Shown here piece by piece: positions 1-8,724 of a stretch of DNA of 64,000 nucleotides; within the stretch, counting starts at the first letter, position 1, and each line of letters opens with the position of its first letter. The stretch spans positions 62,001 through 126,000 of the forward strand of contig CAZUAQ010000006.1 in NCBI GenBank assembly GCA_964618455.1, written 5' to 3'. A program made the translations under genes and the position numbers. Source of the stretch: CAZUAQ01 sp964618455 (lineage in GTDB: Bacteria > Planctomycetota > Phycisphaerae > UBA1845 > PWPN01). The notes under the pieces are model-generated. The model was not told the origin of the DNA. It saw only the letters and a program-made list of their open reading frames with translations, and did no database searches.

Positions 1-8
1 AGCTGAGC

Positions 9-1679
9 GTGACGGACGTCCTCATCGTCAAGAAGGGGGAAGGGCTCGAAAAGCGTATTGCCCCTGTGGCGAAACGCACGCGGCTGCATCTTCGGCTGCT
101 GGATGAGCAGAGTCTCATCGAAGTGGTCGCGCAATGCGAGATCGGCGATCAGTTCCTGATCATCGATCCCCGCTACTGGACGCTCGAAGCTCCGGATTAT
201 GATCTTCTCGGCGATCCGACGGAGTACCGCGGCGCCTCTCACGTGGTGGCGATCGGTGAGGAGCGGACCGGGTCCGTGCGCGAACTGGTGGAGCGCGACG
301 ATCACGGCGCGGTGAAGCGGGTTCAGCGCTGGTACGACGCCGTGAACTGGCCTGAGAACGCATCGAACAGCATTATCTTCTCCCGGGTCCCGGCAAAGCT
401 GCTGACCAACATCCGCTTCAAATCGCTGAGCGAGTTGCGGAACGCGTTGTCGGATCGTGGTGTGTTGAGCCGCGATGTTCCGATGAAGGCCATGGTCTAC
501 GATCTTCAGAACGAGCAGAACTACCTGAGAGTCAACCAGCAGATGCTCGGCCGGATGGACTTCGGGAACGGGAAGTCGCGTGGTCACCATGTAACGGAGA
601 ATTCCCTGGGGACGAATCGACTCGGGCATGCCTGTCGTGTCGATGTCGGCGCGCGGCTGATTCCGCCGGTCATCATCCAGGAGGGGGCGGAGATCGACCC
701 CGGTGCCTTTATCATGGGGCCGGCGGTGATCGGTGCCAACGCCCGGATTCATTCGGGAGCCCGCGTCCTCCAATCCGTCATCGATGCCGACACGACGATC
801 TCGAAGGGAGAGACCATTCGCCATCGGGCCATTCTGCGCAGTGATTCGATTCTGGAGCACGAGTCGCCCGCCGCGCCTTGGCGTATTCCCCTCCGGGATA
901 CCTCTTCGCAGGATGTCTGCCAGAATGCGAACTCTCAATCTGATGCGGCGGACGAACTGATGATTGCCTCTCGGCGGGGTCAGTTGTTTCTCAAACGCAT
1001 GGTTGATATCACGTTGTCGGGCCTGGGGCTGATCGTCCTCTTTCCACTGATGCTCCTCACGGCCGCCCTCGTGTGGCTCGATTCGAAAGGTCCCATCTTC
1101 TTCGGGCATCGGCGCGAAGGCCGCTTCGGCAAGGAGTTCTCGTGCTGGAAGTTCCGGACGATGGTGGTCGACGCCCATCTCATGCAACGCGAACTCTACG
1201 AGAAGAACGAGGTGGACGGCCCTCAGTTCAAACTGGCCCGGGACCCGCGCGAGACACGAATGGGCAGGTGGCTGCGCTCGACGAATCTCGACGAGCTTCC
1301 CCAGTTGTACAATGTGCTGATGGGTCACATGAGCCTAGTCGGTCCGCGGCCGTCGCCGTTCCGCGAGAACCAGGTGTGTGTCCCATGGCGTCGGGCGCGG
1401 CTCTCAGTCCGGCCGGGAATTTCGGGGTTGTGGCAGGTCTGCCGGAACCAGGATCGATCCGGTGGGGACTTTCACGAGTGGATCTATTACGACATCGTCT
1501 ATGTTCGGCATTTTTCGATCTGGCTGGATTTCAAGATTCTGCTCGCGACGATTCTGAGCCTCGGCGGCAAGTGGACGGTTCCCATGAACTGGCTCGTTCC
1601 CGAGATGGGGCAGCATCTGGGCTGGAAAGAACGCAGATCCCAGCATTGCCATTTCTATCCGCTTCAGCCGACCGGGTAG
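9..1679 (+). CDS. Undecaprenyl-phosphate sugar transferase with N-terminal hexapeptide-like region
   Basis: The C-terminal half (about residues 325-535) is a bacterial sugar transferase domain of the WcaJ/RfbP type. It starts with a hydrophobic segment near residues 333-357 and carries the KFRTM, LDELPQLYNV and VGPRPSP signatures. These enzymes move a sugar-1-phosphate from a nucleotide sugar to undecaprenyl phosphate in the inner membrane, the first step of exopolysaccharide or O-unit assembly. Residues about 215-285 contain hexapeptide-like repeats (VIIQEGAEI, IGANARI) typical of left-handed beta-helix sugar acyl/nucleotidyl transferases, an unusual partner for this domain. The first ~200 residues are unassigned. 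The chosen start is GTG at 9, whose upstream context TGAGC suggests overlap with a preceding gene outside the window; the frame stays open to the window edge, so the true start could lie upstream. The neighbouring export lipoprotein supports a polysaccharide role. Confidence 0.85.
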   Translation: MTDVLIVKKGEGLEKRIAPVAKRTRLHLRLLDEQSLIEVVAQCEIGDQFLIIDPRYWTLEAPDYDLLGDPTEYRGASHVVAIGEERTGSVRELVERDDHGAVKRVQRWYDAVNWPENASNSIIFSRVPAKLLTNIRFKSLSELRNALSDRGVLSRDVPMKAMVYDLQNEQNYLRVNQQMLGRMDFGNGKSRGHHVTENSLGTNRLGHACRVDVGARLIPPVIIQEGAEIDPGAFIMGPAVIGANARIHSGARVLQSVIDADTTISKGETIRHRAILRSDSILEHESPAAPWRIPLRDTSSQDVCQNANSQSDAADELMIASRRGQLFLKRMVDITLSGLGLIVLFPLMLLTAALVWLDSKGPIFFGHRREGRFGKEFSCWKFRTMVVDAHLMQRELYEKNEVDGPQFKLARDPRETRMGRWLRSTNLDELPQLYNVLMGHMSLVGPRPSPFRENQVCVPWRRARLSVRPGISGLWQVCRNQDRSGGDFHEWIYYDIVYVRHFSIWLDFKILLATILSLGGKWTVPMNWLVPEMGQHLGWKERRSQHCHFYPLQPTG

Positions 1680-1903
1680 GATCCCCAGTTCCTGCCTGCG
1701 GGCCTTCAATTCACCCGGGTGACGGTTTTGCGTCACGTGGTTCATCACCTCACAAGCATCGAGCGTATCCTTAGAAGATGGCTAGATTAATGGCGATCTG
1801 CCCCGTTTTCTGTCGATAACTCTCCTATCTTGCGGTTGCTGATGTGACTAATTCGGCGTATGCGCATGTGCGCGTATCACCCAACCCCTTCGGATCTTGA
1901 GTC

Positions 1904-3112
1904 ATGGATGACAAGATGAAGCGAAACGGGCAGGGCGGGTCCAGGCGGATCACCCTCGGAGCATTTCTTTCGGCCTCAGTGCTGGTCATGTGGTCTTCAG
2001 GGTGTACGGATCATCGAATCAGTGTGGATGAGTTCCTGACCCTGGAGCAAGAACGGCAGTTGCAGGAGGCGCCGACGACACAACCTGTAGAGGTGGAGCA
2101 GGATGTCGCGCTAATGATCGACGAGCGCCTCGGGCCTTACAAGGTCGGTAACGGGGACGTCTTGAACGTCCATCTCTCAGGACTCGATGCCGACATACTC
2201 GCGCCGATGCATGTACGCATTGACCGCCACGGCAAGGTCGACCTGCCTGGCGTGCCGGAAGGTGTTCAACTGGCGGGGAAGGAATTGGAGGACGTGGAGG
2301 ATGTGATTCGGCAGGCCTACGTACCGAACATCTATCCTGAGGCGGTGGTCAACGTCATGCTCGTTGAACCGGACGAGACCAAAGTGGTGGTGAAAGGCGC
2401 CGCCATCACCCCGGGGATGATCAACCTGAAACGCACCGAACGAGACCTTCTCCATGCACTGGTCTCGGCGGGAGGAATTTCGCAGGCCGCTTCGGGCCAC
2501 GTGCATCTGACACGTCTTCGTCGCCCGAGCGAGAAGGTGACGCTGGATCTCTACGAGGCGGAAGGTCTTCAGGCGGCGCTCTCCCTGCCACCCCTGGAGA
2601 ACGGAGACATTGTTACGGTCGAGGCCGCCACACCGAATCAGTATTTCGTAGGTGGGTTGGTGCTGCAATCCGCCCCGCAGGAGTACCCGGCGGGGACAAA
2701 CGTCACGGTGCTGCAGGCGATCGCGGCCGCGGGTGGATTGCGTCAGGACGTGACGCCGCGGGAGGCGACGCTCATCCGGCGCATGGAGGACGGCAGCGAC
2801 GTTCACGTGAAATTGAACCTGGATCGAACGATGACGGGGCAGGACCCGAACCTGGCACTGGCAGCGGGCGATGTCCTCTGGGTGCCACATACGGCGGAGA
2901 CTCGGATTCAGGAATGGGTGAACCGCAACATCTTCTTCCGTGCGGGTGTAAGCACGACGGCCACCGTGAATTACTCGGCTACGGGCGCGGAATTCCTGAA
3001 CGACAATGCACGGGCGCAGAGCATACGAACGGGTGACCTGGAAGACTCGTTTGATCCGTTCGGGTTCCTGCTGCGAAACGCCGCGATCCAACAGATCCCG
3101 ACGGGGCCGTAG
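1904..3112 (+). CDS. Polysaccharide export outer-membrane lipoprotein (Wza/SLBB family)
   Basis: A 402-residue protein beginning with a charged n-region and hydrophobic core ending in the lipobox-like SSGC at Cys34, so it should be an outer-membrane lipoprotein. Residues about 75-160 match the poly_export domain (YKVGNGDVLNVHLSG, then a strand-rich segment ending in VNVMLVEP). Two SLBB-like beta-grasp repeats follow (about 165-240 and 250-330; signatures GAAITPGMINL and LQAIAAAGGLRQD). Proteins of this family form the outer-membrane channel for exopolysaccharide. It lies 224 bp after the sugar transferase, so a shared exopolysaccharide locus is likely even though no polymerase or flippase is in view. 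ATG 1904 and 1916 are both possible starts; neither has a clear Shine-Dalgarno sequence. Confidence 0.88.
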   Translation: MDDKMKRNGQGGSRRITLGAFLSASVLVMWSSGCTDHRISVDEFLTLEQERQLQEAPTTQPVEVEQDVALMIDERLGPYKVGNGDVLNVHLSGLDADILAPMHVRIDRHGKVDLPGVPEGVQLAGKELEDVEDVIRQAYVPNIYPEAVVNVMLVEPDETKVVVKGAAITPGMINLKRTERDLLHALVSAGGISQAASGHVHLTRLRRPSEKVTLDLYEAEGLQAALSLPPLENGDIVTVEAATPNQYFVGGLVLQSAPQEYPAGTNVTVLQAIAAAGGLRQDVTPREATLIRRMEDGSDVHVKLNLDRTMTGQDPNLALAAGDVLWVPHTAETRIQEWVNRNIFFRAGVSTTATVNYSATGAEFLNDNARAQSIRTGDLEDSFDPFGFLLRNAAIQQIPTGP

Positions 3113-3156
3113 GACGTTCAAGCGATGTCCTCCTTCAGAGCGTGGGATGATCGATC

Positions 3157-3594
3157 ATGACGTATCGTCAATTCGAGTCAAAGGGATGGTTGTTGCTGCT
3201 GGTGGCGTGCCCGCTGCTGTTGGGGCAGTTGTGCATCCCATTCAGTAACAACATCCTGGAAGGGATCGAGGACGATCTCGAAGCGGCGGAGCCGATCACG
3301 ACCTTCGACGGTGAGTGGTTGAGTCCGGAGTATCAATTCTCGATTTCGATCACGGACCGTGTCGGGATTATCACGGTTCCCAACTCACTCGAGCGGTTGC
3401 AGGGGGAAGTCGTTCTGGCCATTCTGGAGGTGGACGGGAATGAATTCACCGCCCGGTGGAAGTTTCAGAACGGGCTGATTCGTGTCGCGTTCGGCGAGTT
3501 GGAGGATGCGAACACGATTACCATGTTCGGATCGGGCTGGGCATGGACGCTGGTCCGCGTTCAGGGAGAAGTGCCCGAAGACGACACACCCTGA
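3157..3594 (+). CDS. Hypothetical exported protein
   Basis: A 145-residue protein with a hydrophobic N-terminal segment (about residues 10-27, rich in Leu) that looks like a signal peptide. It ends near a Cys in the context GQLC, which is a poor lipobox. The mature part is acidic and predicted to be strand-rich. I do not recognise a family. It begins 44 bp after the export lipoprotein and runs the same way, so it may be the last gene of the exopolysaccharide operon. It converges on the PhoD-like gene with 65 bp between the stops and no clear terminator there. Confidence 0.6.
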   Translation: MTYRQFESKGWLLLLVACPLLLGQLCIPFSNNILEGIEDDLEAAEPITTFDGEWLSPEYQFSISITDRVGIITVPNSLERLQGEVVLAILEVDGNEFTARWKFQNGLIRVAFGELEDANTITMFGSGWAWTLVRVQGEVPEDDTP

Positions 3595-3659
3595 TTCCCT
3601 TTCAAATCATCATTCGACAAGCGCGTTCCAGCGGTGGACGACACGGCAAAGCTCAAGGA

Positions 3660-5090
3660 TCACTTCGGTAGCGGGATCCTGTCTTCATGGGTGTAGACCG
3701 GTTTACCGTGCACGTCGTGATGGCGGATGGCAAGTCTTGAATCATCATCCGTGGACGTGACGGTTACGGACAGAAATCCCCCCTTCATCCGGTGGAAGCG
3801 ATGATATTCCGGATCCTTGCCGGGCGATCCGCCGGCGTGCTGGTCACTGGCCGGGCCACAGGAGAACTCCTGGACGCCGGTCTCGGGATGCACCGAGTGG
3901 TACTGCCAGTGGCGGTCGCCGCAGAGGATGAAGAAATTGGCCCCGGCGTAACGCTGAAACCACGTGCGCATTTCGTCGCCCTCGTGACGGAAGGCATCGT
4001 TGGCGAGGTTGTCGGCCTTGCTGGAGCGATCGGGCCCGACGATGGGCGTGGGGGTGAGGAGAAACTTCCATGTGGCGGGGCTGGATTGGATGCCCTCTTT
4101 AAGCCACTGCTTCTGCTTGGCGCCCCAGATGCTCTTGTCGGGACCATCGGGGATGGGGTTGGGAGAGCGGTAGTCGCGCCCTTCCACGAGCCAGATCTGC
4201 ACATCACGTCCCCAGCGGACGGTACGGTAGGTAAGGTCGCCCATCGGCACCTGTTCACGGAAAAGCTTCTGTCCTTTCTCAAACGTCATGGGACGCATCT
4301 TCTTGAACTCGTCGTCGTTGCGCGGCGGCCAGCAGTCGTTGTCGACGGTGTCGTGATCGTCCTTCATCCAGTAGCCGGGCACGTCGAGGTGAAAAGCGAT
4401 GTGGCGGGGCAGGCTGTACATGCGATGCCAGTGGTAGCGGGCGAGTTCGAGCGTCGTCGCGCGAGGGGGTTCGTTGTCGAAGTAGACCGTGTCCCCGGTC
4501 GGCACGATGAAATCGGGCTTCATGCGGTGCATCGCTTCGTAGATATGGAAACCCTCGGGATGATCGAGGTCGCGAAACATCATGCCGGTGACCACGGTGA
4601 AGCTGACCTGCGACGGCGTGCTCTTGTCCGGGGCGGTACGGAAGCGACCGCGTAGAGCTTCATGTGGTGAATCGCCCGGGCGGCCTGTCGTCTGCGTGAC
4701 GAAGTGGTATTCGGTGTCGGGTTCGAGATCGGTGAGGTTGAACTGATACGTGAAGTCGTTTTCAGGTTCGGCCAGCGCCCACTCGGTCTGCCGTCCGTCT
4801 TCGAATGCCGGATTGTCGGCGTAGCGGACTTGGAGACGCCCATACATGCCGGGAGCCTCGCCGATCAGATCCTTGACCGCCACATCGTCAGGCATTTCAG
4901 CGGTCGTGACACGAACGCCGTCATGGTGAGCGTGTGTGTTCCGCGTGAGGCGCATCCAGACGATAGCGGAGTGCTGCGTGATTTCTCCGACCTTGACGCC
5001 CGTGGCCTGATGTGTGTCGGCGGCGTGGGTTGGAAGCGCCATCGCGATGAGAATACTGACGGTGAGGGCAGGGAAACTTCGCATCATCAT
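3660..5090 (-). CDS. PhoD-like alkaline phosphatase/phosphodiesterase, exported
   Basis: The 476-residue product starts MMMRSF and has a signal peptide with a likely cut after PTHA (near residue 24). A fibronectin-like PhoD N-terminal domain follows (about 25-135; KVGEITQHSAIVWMRL). The metallophosphatase domain comes next, with metal-ligand motifs including PTGDTVYFD, KDDHD and CGDRHWQ. PhoD enzymes hydrolyse phosphate mono- and diesters with Ca2+/Fe3+ outside the cytoplasm and serve phosphate scavenging. I chose the ATG at 5090 because GAGGAG lies 5-6 bases upstream and because the longer open frame to 5198 would run into the next gene. No Pho box was recognised upstream, where the gap to the next gene is only 37 bp, so it may be co-transcribed with the upstream hydrolase. 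Confidence 0.88.
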   Translation of the reverse strand: MMMRSFPALTVSILIAMALPTHAADTHQATGVKVGEITQHSAIVWMRLTRNTHAHHDGVRVTTAEMPDDVAVKDLIGEAPGMYGRLQVRYADNPAFEDGRQTEWALAEPENDFTYQFNLTDLEPDTEYHFVTQTTGRPGDSPHEALRGRFRTAPDKSTPSQVSFTVVTGMMFRDLDHPEGFHIYEAMHRMKPDFIVPTGDTVYFDNEPPRATTLELARYHWHRMYSLPRHIAFHLDVPGYWMKDDHDTVDNDCWPPRNDDEFKKMRPMTFEKGQKLFREQVPMGDLTYRTVRWGRDVQIWLVEGRDYRSPNPIPDGPDKSIWGAKQKQWLKEGIQSSPATWKFLLTPTPIVGPDRSSKADNLANDAFRHEGDEMRTWFQRYAGANFFILCGDRHWQYHSVHPETGVQEFSCGPASDQHAGGSPGKDPEYHRFHRMKGGFLSVTVTSTDDDSRLAIRHHDVHGKPVYTHEDRIPLPK

Positions 5091-5127
5091 ACTCCTCGAT
5101 GGACACCTTGAAAGACGAACACGCCAC

Positions 5128-6558
5128 CTATGGTGCAGGTTGCGAGTCGGATTGCAAGCGCTCGAGAATAATCGGAATGGCGGGGGGCGTGCGATCACTG
5201 TCGGCAGTGAAGTTTCGGATGATGGTCAAGTGATTGCCCTGCACGATGAGGAAGTCCTCGACGCCCTTGAGCCTGGCGGACTCGAGCGTCACCAGTCCGT
5301 CACCGATGCCGTCGGCGACGGCGGCAAGACTGTCCATCAGATCCCCGGCGGACTTCGTGGTAGAGGGGTTCGCATTCTGCTGGACGACGGGCTTGAGCTG
5401 ACGAAGCTGCTCCGCCGTCACCGGGCTGGTGTTGCCGGAGATGATGGTGATCGGAAGGCTTTGGGGATGGGGCCGGCCATTGAGTTCGGTCAGGAAGGCG
5501 CTGTCGGGCAGGAGGTCGAGTTTGGCTTCACCGGTCCCGTCGAAGATGGATCCGAAGAGCATGCCGTCGCCGCTGAGGGCGCGTTCGATCTGCTCGCGGA
5601 CCTCGGCCGCGAGGCGGAACCGGGCCATTTCGGAGCCGTGGTTGGGGGTGCCGACCATGATGAGCCGTTCGACATCGGGGAGGGAGGCGTGATTTCGAGG
5701 CTCGCCGCCATAGCCGGTTTTGTCCGTCAAGGCCCAACGCGAGACGAGGCCGCCCATGCTGTGTGCGATGAACGTCACTCGGCTGACGCCCAGTTGTTTG
5801 AGGGCTTTCAGATGCTGGATGAGCAGGGCGGACGAGTCGGCGATGGCCTGGTCGTTCGGGTAGAAGAATTCGCAGGTGATGTAGCCCTCCTCGACAAGTT
5901 CCGGGGCGAGGACGGTCCAGACCTTGCCGGGGTCGTCGAGACCGTGGACGAGCACGATGACGTGGTCATCAAGATTCTCTGCGGCAGGTTCGGCAGTCGT
6001 CCCGTCGACCTGATGAACGACGATACCATAACCGGCCGCGGCCTGAGCGGCGGCTTCGGGGGCGATCTGCTGCATGAGCACCAGCACCGTGCGGCGGATA
6101 CGCTTCTCCTCCGCGCGAAGTTTGAGGCGATCAAAAGTGAGCGTGATCTGCTCGGCGGAGAGGTCATAGGTGACGATGCCACGGGTGAACTGTCGGACCA
6201 TACGCAGTGTCGCCTTACCCGCCGGGGATGACACATCGATCTTCCAGTTCACGCTTTCTCGAATCGTCTGTGAGTCGAGGTTGGACGCCTCACCGAAAGC
6301 GGCGAGCAGCTCACCCATGTCCAGTTGGCCGTCTTGAAGATCCACTGTGACCGTGTGGATGAGCGGATTGCGGACGACTTCAGCTTGTGCAGTCTCGGGG
6401 GTCTCGATTTCGGCCGCGACTTTGGGGGGATCCTCGGGGATTCCCGGGTTTGCGAGATAGAAGAGGCCCACGCCGCAGAGGAGTACCACCGGCGACCAGA
6501 ACAGGCCTCGGCGCCATCGGGATACGGGAGGACGATGATCGGAGGGGAGGGATGTCAT
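5128..6558 (-). CDS. Membrane-anchored alpha/beta hydrolase (lipase/PGAP1-like)
   Basis: A 475-residue protein with one N-terminal transmembrane segment (about residues 17-37) and a charged cytoplasmic start, so the catalytic part should face the periplasm. The second half is an alpha/beta hydrolase: oxyanion-hole strand VLVHGLDDP, then nucleophile elbow AHSMGG with Ser near residue 266, and VGTPNHGSEM, as in bacterial triacylglycerol lipases and PGAP1-like esterases. The first ~190 residues resemble no domain I recognise. The substrate cannot be read from the sequence. ATG 6558 is preferred over the upstream ATG at 6603 because the hydrophobic anchor follows sooner; the ribosome binding site is weak in both cases. 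It sits just upstream of the PhoD-like gene. Confidence 0.8.
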   Translation of the reverse strand: MTSLPSDHRPPVSRWRRGLFWSPVVLLCGVGLFYLANPGIPEDPPKVAAEIETPETAQAEVVRNPLIHTVTVDLQDGQLDMGELLAAFGEASNLDSQTIRESVNWKIDVSSPAGKATLRMVRQFTRGIVTYDLSAEQITLTFDRLKLRAEEKRIRRTVLVLMQQIAPEAAAQAAAGYGIVVHQVDGTTAEPAAENLDDHVIVLVHGLDDPGKVWTVLAPELVEEGYITCEFFYPNDQAIADSSALLIQHLKALKQLGVSRVTFIAHSMGGLVSRWALTDKTGYGGEPRNHASLPDVERLIMVGTPNHGSEMARFRLAAEVREQIERALSGDGMLFGSIFDGTGEAKLDLLPDSAFLTELNGRPHPQSLPITIISGNTSPVTAEQLRQLKPVVQQNANPSTTKSAGDLMDSLAAVADGIGDGLVTLESARLKGVEDFLIVQGNHLTIIRNFTADSDRTPPAIPIILERLQSDSQPAP

Positions 6559-6659
6559 GATGAGGTTTCCACGCTGTACATGCGCTGTCCGATCATTATA
6601 CAAGTCGTACCAGATTCGGGTTCATGCTTTTTTTCGATCTCCTCTCTGTTCCAGCTATC

Positions 6660-7652
6660 ATGAGGCGAATGGTGGATCGTGAGCACAATGGGTTATGGGA
6701 GAATCTCTTGGACAACAGGATACTGGCGAACGTGGTCGGCGGGCACGTGGGCGTGGATGCGGATGTGTTGACGTTAACGCGGTGTGCCACGGGGAAGTTC
6801 AACACAACGTGGTTCGTGGAGGGGGCGGATCGGCCGCTCGTGCTGCGGGTAGCGCCGCCCGAGGATCGCGCCCGAATGCTTTTCTATGAGCATCTGATGA
6901 TGCGGCAGGAGCCCGAGTTGCATGCGCGTATCGCGAAGCACACGTCCGTGCCGATCCCCGCCATCCTCGCCCACGATTTCGGCCATCGGTCCATCGATCG
7001 GGACTATCTCCTCATGGAACGCATGCCGGGGACGCCCTTGTCAGATCTGTCGGGCATGACGGTGGAGGGGCGGGAACGGGTGATGCGCGAGGTCGGAGAA
7101 TCATTACACGCGGTTCACGCGATTCATGAGACGCAACACGGCTACATCGGCCCGCACGCGCCGATGGAACCGCAGGACACATGGCAGGCGGCGTTTGCGA
7201 TCATGTGGGAAGAGATGATTCGCGATATCGAGCGGTGTGGCGGGTACACCACGGATGAAGCATCGATGATGAGGAAGATGCATGCGGATCATGTTGACGT
7301 CTTTACGCGGGAAGTGCCGGCGAGCCTGCTGCACATGGACGTGTGGTCGCAGAACATCCTCGCCGATGACGCCGGGCGGATGACGTGTCTGCTGGACTGG
7401 GATCGGGCCCTCTACGGCGATCCCGAGATCGAATTCGCGGTGCTGGACTACTGCGGTATTTCCACGGACACCTTCTGGGAAGGCTACGGCTCGACGCGCG
7501 ACCGCTCGCGGGACGCGGAGATCCGCCGGGTGTTCTACCTGCTGTATGAGATTCAGAAATACATCGTGATCGAACGCCAACGCCGGGACGATCCTTCGCG
7601 CGCGGACGCCTATCGGCGTCAGTCGCTGCAACTGGCGTCGGAGTTGAGGTGA
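6660..7652 (+). CDS. Aminoglycoside phosphotransferase (APH) family small-molecule kinase
   Basis: An APH/choline-kinase fold protein of about 330 residues. The N-lobe has the nucleotide-binding strands (VLRVAPPED). The catalytic loop HMDVWSQN (H225, D227, N232) matches HxDxxxxN, and LLDWD near residue 246 supplies the metal-binding Asp. This family phosphorylates hydroxylated small molecules (aminoglycosides, macrolides, homoserine, sugars); the actual substrate is unknown, and chromosomal placement argues against calling it a resistance gene. Three in-frame ATGs (6624, 6660, 6669) are possible. GAGG sits 3 bases before the ATG at 6669, so the start is uncertain by a few codons. It is divergent from the hydrolase gene and ends before a strong hairpin at 7766. 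Confidence 0.82.
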   Translation: MRRMVDREHNGLWENLLDNRILANVVGGHVGVDADVLTLTRCATGKFNTTWFVEGADRPLVLRVAPPEDRARMLFYEHLMMRQEPELHARIAKHTSVPIPAILAHDFGHRSIDRDYLLMERMPGTPLSDLSGMTVEGRERVMREVGESLHAVHAIHETQHGYIGPHAPMEPQDTWQAAFAIMWEEMIRDIERCGGYTTDEASMMRKMHADHVDVFTREVPASLLHMDVWSQNILADDAGRMTCLLDWDRALYGDPEIEFAVLDYCGISTDTFWEGYGSTRDRSRDAEIRRVFYLLYEIQKYIVIERQRRDDPSRADAYRRQSLQLASELR

Positions 7653-7765
7653 ACTGCACAGGGTGATTGCCGGAGATCCGGCGCCAACCGCCATGGATCA
7701 GGCAACGCATGGAACGCGACCCGAATCCATGTACGATGCCGATTGATCGTTCATAAGGTAAATGA

Positions 7766-7806
7766 GGCGGCATGGGAGGCGCGACCTCCCAGCCGCCGAT
7801 CGTTTT
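7766..7806. terminator. Strong hairpin between convergent genes, probable bidirectional terminator
   Basis: GGCGGC-A-TGGGAGG (7766-7779) pairs with CCTCCCA-GCCGCC (7785-7797): 13 base pairs with one bulged A and a 5-base loop, followed by GATCGTTTT. It lies between the stop of the APH-like gene and the stop of the thioredoxin-like gene, where a terminator is expected. The T run is short, so termination efficiency is uncertain. Confidence 0.65.
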
Positions 7807-7866
7807 ACGGAGTCGGGTGCACCTTGAACGATCCGCACCGATCTGCCGTTGCACACGACTGCGTGC

Positions 7867-8109
7867 TCATCCCGCCTTCAGCGCACTGAGGTCCGCCCCG
7901 TGATTGATATGAAAGACCTGGCCGTCCACAACCAAGGCGGGTACGGATCGGACGCCAGCCGCCTCGGCGTCTTTGACACGATTCTTCGATTCGCCGAGAT
8001 GGATGCGGTCGACCTCGTACCGGCCGGGGTCTAGGGCATCGGCAATGGTGTTCTCGGCAGTGACGCACACCGGACAGCCTGCATGGTAGAATGTCGCTTT
8101 GGTCTTCAT
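7867..8109 (-). CDS. Small thioredoxin/glutaredoxin-like protein (CPVC)
   Basis: An 80-residue single-domain thiol-redox protein. It has the redox motif CPVC at about residues 13-16 in the FYHAGCPVC context, and the cis-proline loop RSVPALVVDG that binds substrate thiols. The size is that of glutaredoxin-like or NrdH-like proteins rather than full thioredoxins. It probably reduces disulfides in the cytoplasm; no signal peptide is visible. The start at 8109 has a good ribosome binding site (AAGGAG, 7 bases upstream). It is divergent from an HxlR regulator with a shared 127-bp promoter region, which suggests that regulator controls it. Confidence 0.82.
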   Translation of the reverse strand: MKTKATFYHAGCPVCVTAENTIADALDPGRYEVDRIHLGESKNRVKDAEAAGVRSVPALVVDGQVFHINHGADLSALKAG

Positions 8110-8138
8110 GGCAATCTCCTTAGTGACACGGAATTCAG

Positions 8139-8156
8139 ACGTCGACCCTTCGACGT
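8139..8156. promoter_or_regulatory. Perfect dyad in the thioredoxin-like/hxlR intergenic region
   Basis: ACGTCGA-CCCT-TCGACGT is a perfect 7-bp inverted repeat with a 4-base spacer, 30 bp from the thioredoxin-like start. It may be an operator for the divergent HxlR regulator or simply a leader hairpin; the sequence alone cannot tell. Confidence 0.4.
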
Positions 8157-8216
8157 TCGAGCGATTATTCGCGGGAACAGATCGCCGGGCGACGGGGCAC
8201 CGAATGATCAGGAGGT

Positions 8217-8232
8217 TACCGAACGGTATAAT
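8217..8232 (+). promoter_or_regulatory. hxlR -10 box overlapping a dyad; likely leaderless start
   Basis: TATAAT at 8227-8232 is a perfect -10 hexamer. Overlapping it is the inverted repeat TACCG-AA-CGGTA (8217-8228), a good position for autorepression by the regulator. The start codons ATG 8237 and 8240 lie only 5-8 bases after the -10 box, so transcription would begin at or next to the start codon. No good -35 is visible 17 bases upstream. Confidence 0.5.
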
Positions 8233-8236
8233 TTGA

Positions 8237-8596
8237 ATGATGACCGAGAATAAAAAAACTGAAAAAACTCACCCAATTCCCGTCACGTTCATGCTGGAGA
8301 GCATCATTGGATGCAAGTGGTCGCTCTCGGTCCTGAACGCGATTCGTGAGGGAGTGGTTCGCCCGAGCGAGTTGGAGCGGCATTGCCGGGGCATCTCCGC
8401 CAAGGTCCTGAACGAACGCCTGCGCAAGCTGCAGCGATTCGGCTTGATCCAGCGCATTGTTCATCCCGAATCCCCGCCCCGCGTGGAGTATCATTTCACC
8501 CCCGTCGGTTGGGAGTTCTGCGGCCTGCTGGAATCCGTCGCCCAACTCCAGTCCCGGCTGGATGCCTCAGCGGGGCGCGAGGAAGATCCCATGTAG
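8237..8596 (+). CDS. HxlR-family winged-helix transcriptional regulator
   Basis: A 119-residue HxlR/MarR-like regulator with the family pattern: IIGCKWSLSVLNAIREG (helix 1-2), RPSELERHCRGISAKVLNERLRKL (recognition helix region), then wing and VEYHFTPVGWEF. Members bind palindromic operators as dimers, and several (YodB, HypR, QorR) sense oxidants or electrophiles through cysteines. Here a Cys (residue 26) replaces the usual Gly before KW, and two more Cys occur (about 50 and 95), so thiol sensing is plausible but unproved. An in-frame stop immediately precedes ATG 8237, fixing the start to 8237 or 8240. It is divergent from a CPVC redox protein, which fits a redox-responsive pair. Confidence 0.9.
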   Translation: MMTENKKTEKTHPIPVTFMLESIIGCKWSLSVLNAIREGVVRPSELERHCRGISAKVLNERLRKLQRFGLIQRIVHPESPPRVEYHFTPVGWEFCGLLESVAQLQSRLDASAGREEDPM

Positions 8597-8724
8597 AGCG
8601 CTGTTATATTGCCCGGGGGAGAAAAACGGGCTCGAACCCCATCGACGTGGCACCAATCCATATGCATGAAGTGGACTGAAAAGGATTCGGATCACATCAA
8701 CATGAAGGCGGGCTCGAGCGTGAT

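Noticed and set aside
3792..4655. 287-codon open frame on the plus strand inside the PhoD-like gene
   Set aside because: Antisense shadow of a strong, motif-rich gene; no ribosome binding site and low-complexity Val/Gly-rich translation typical of GC-rich complement.
5014..6231. 405-codon plus-strand frame across the alpha/beta hydrolase
   Set aside because: Antisense to a gene with HSMGG and an N-terminal anchor; it also overlaps the PhoD start region.
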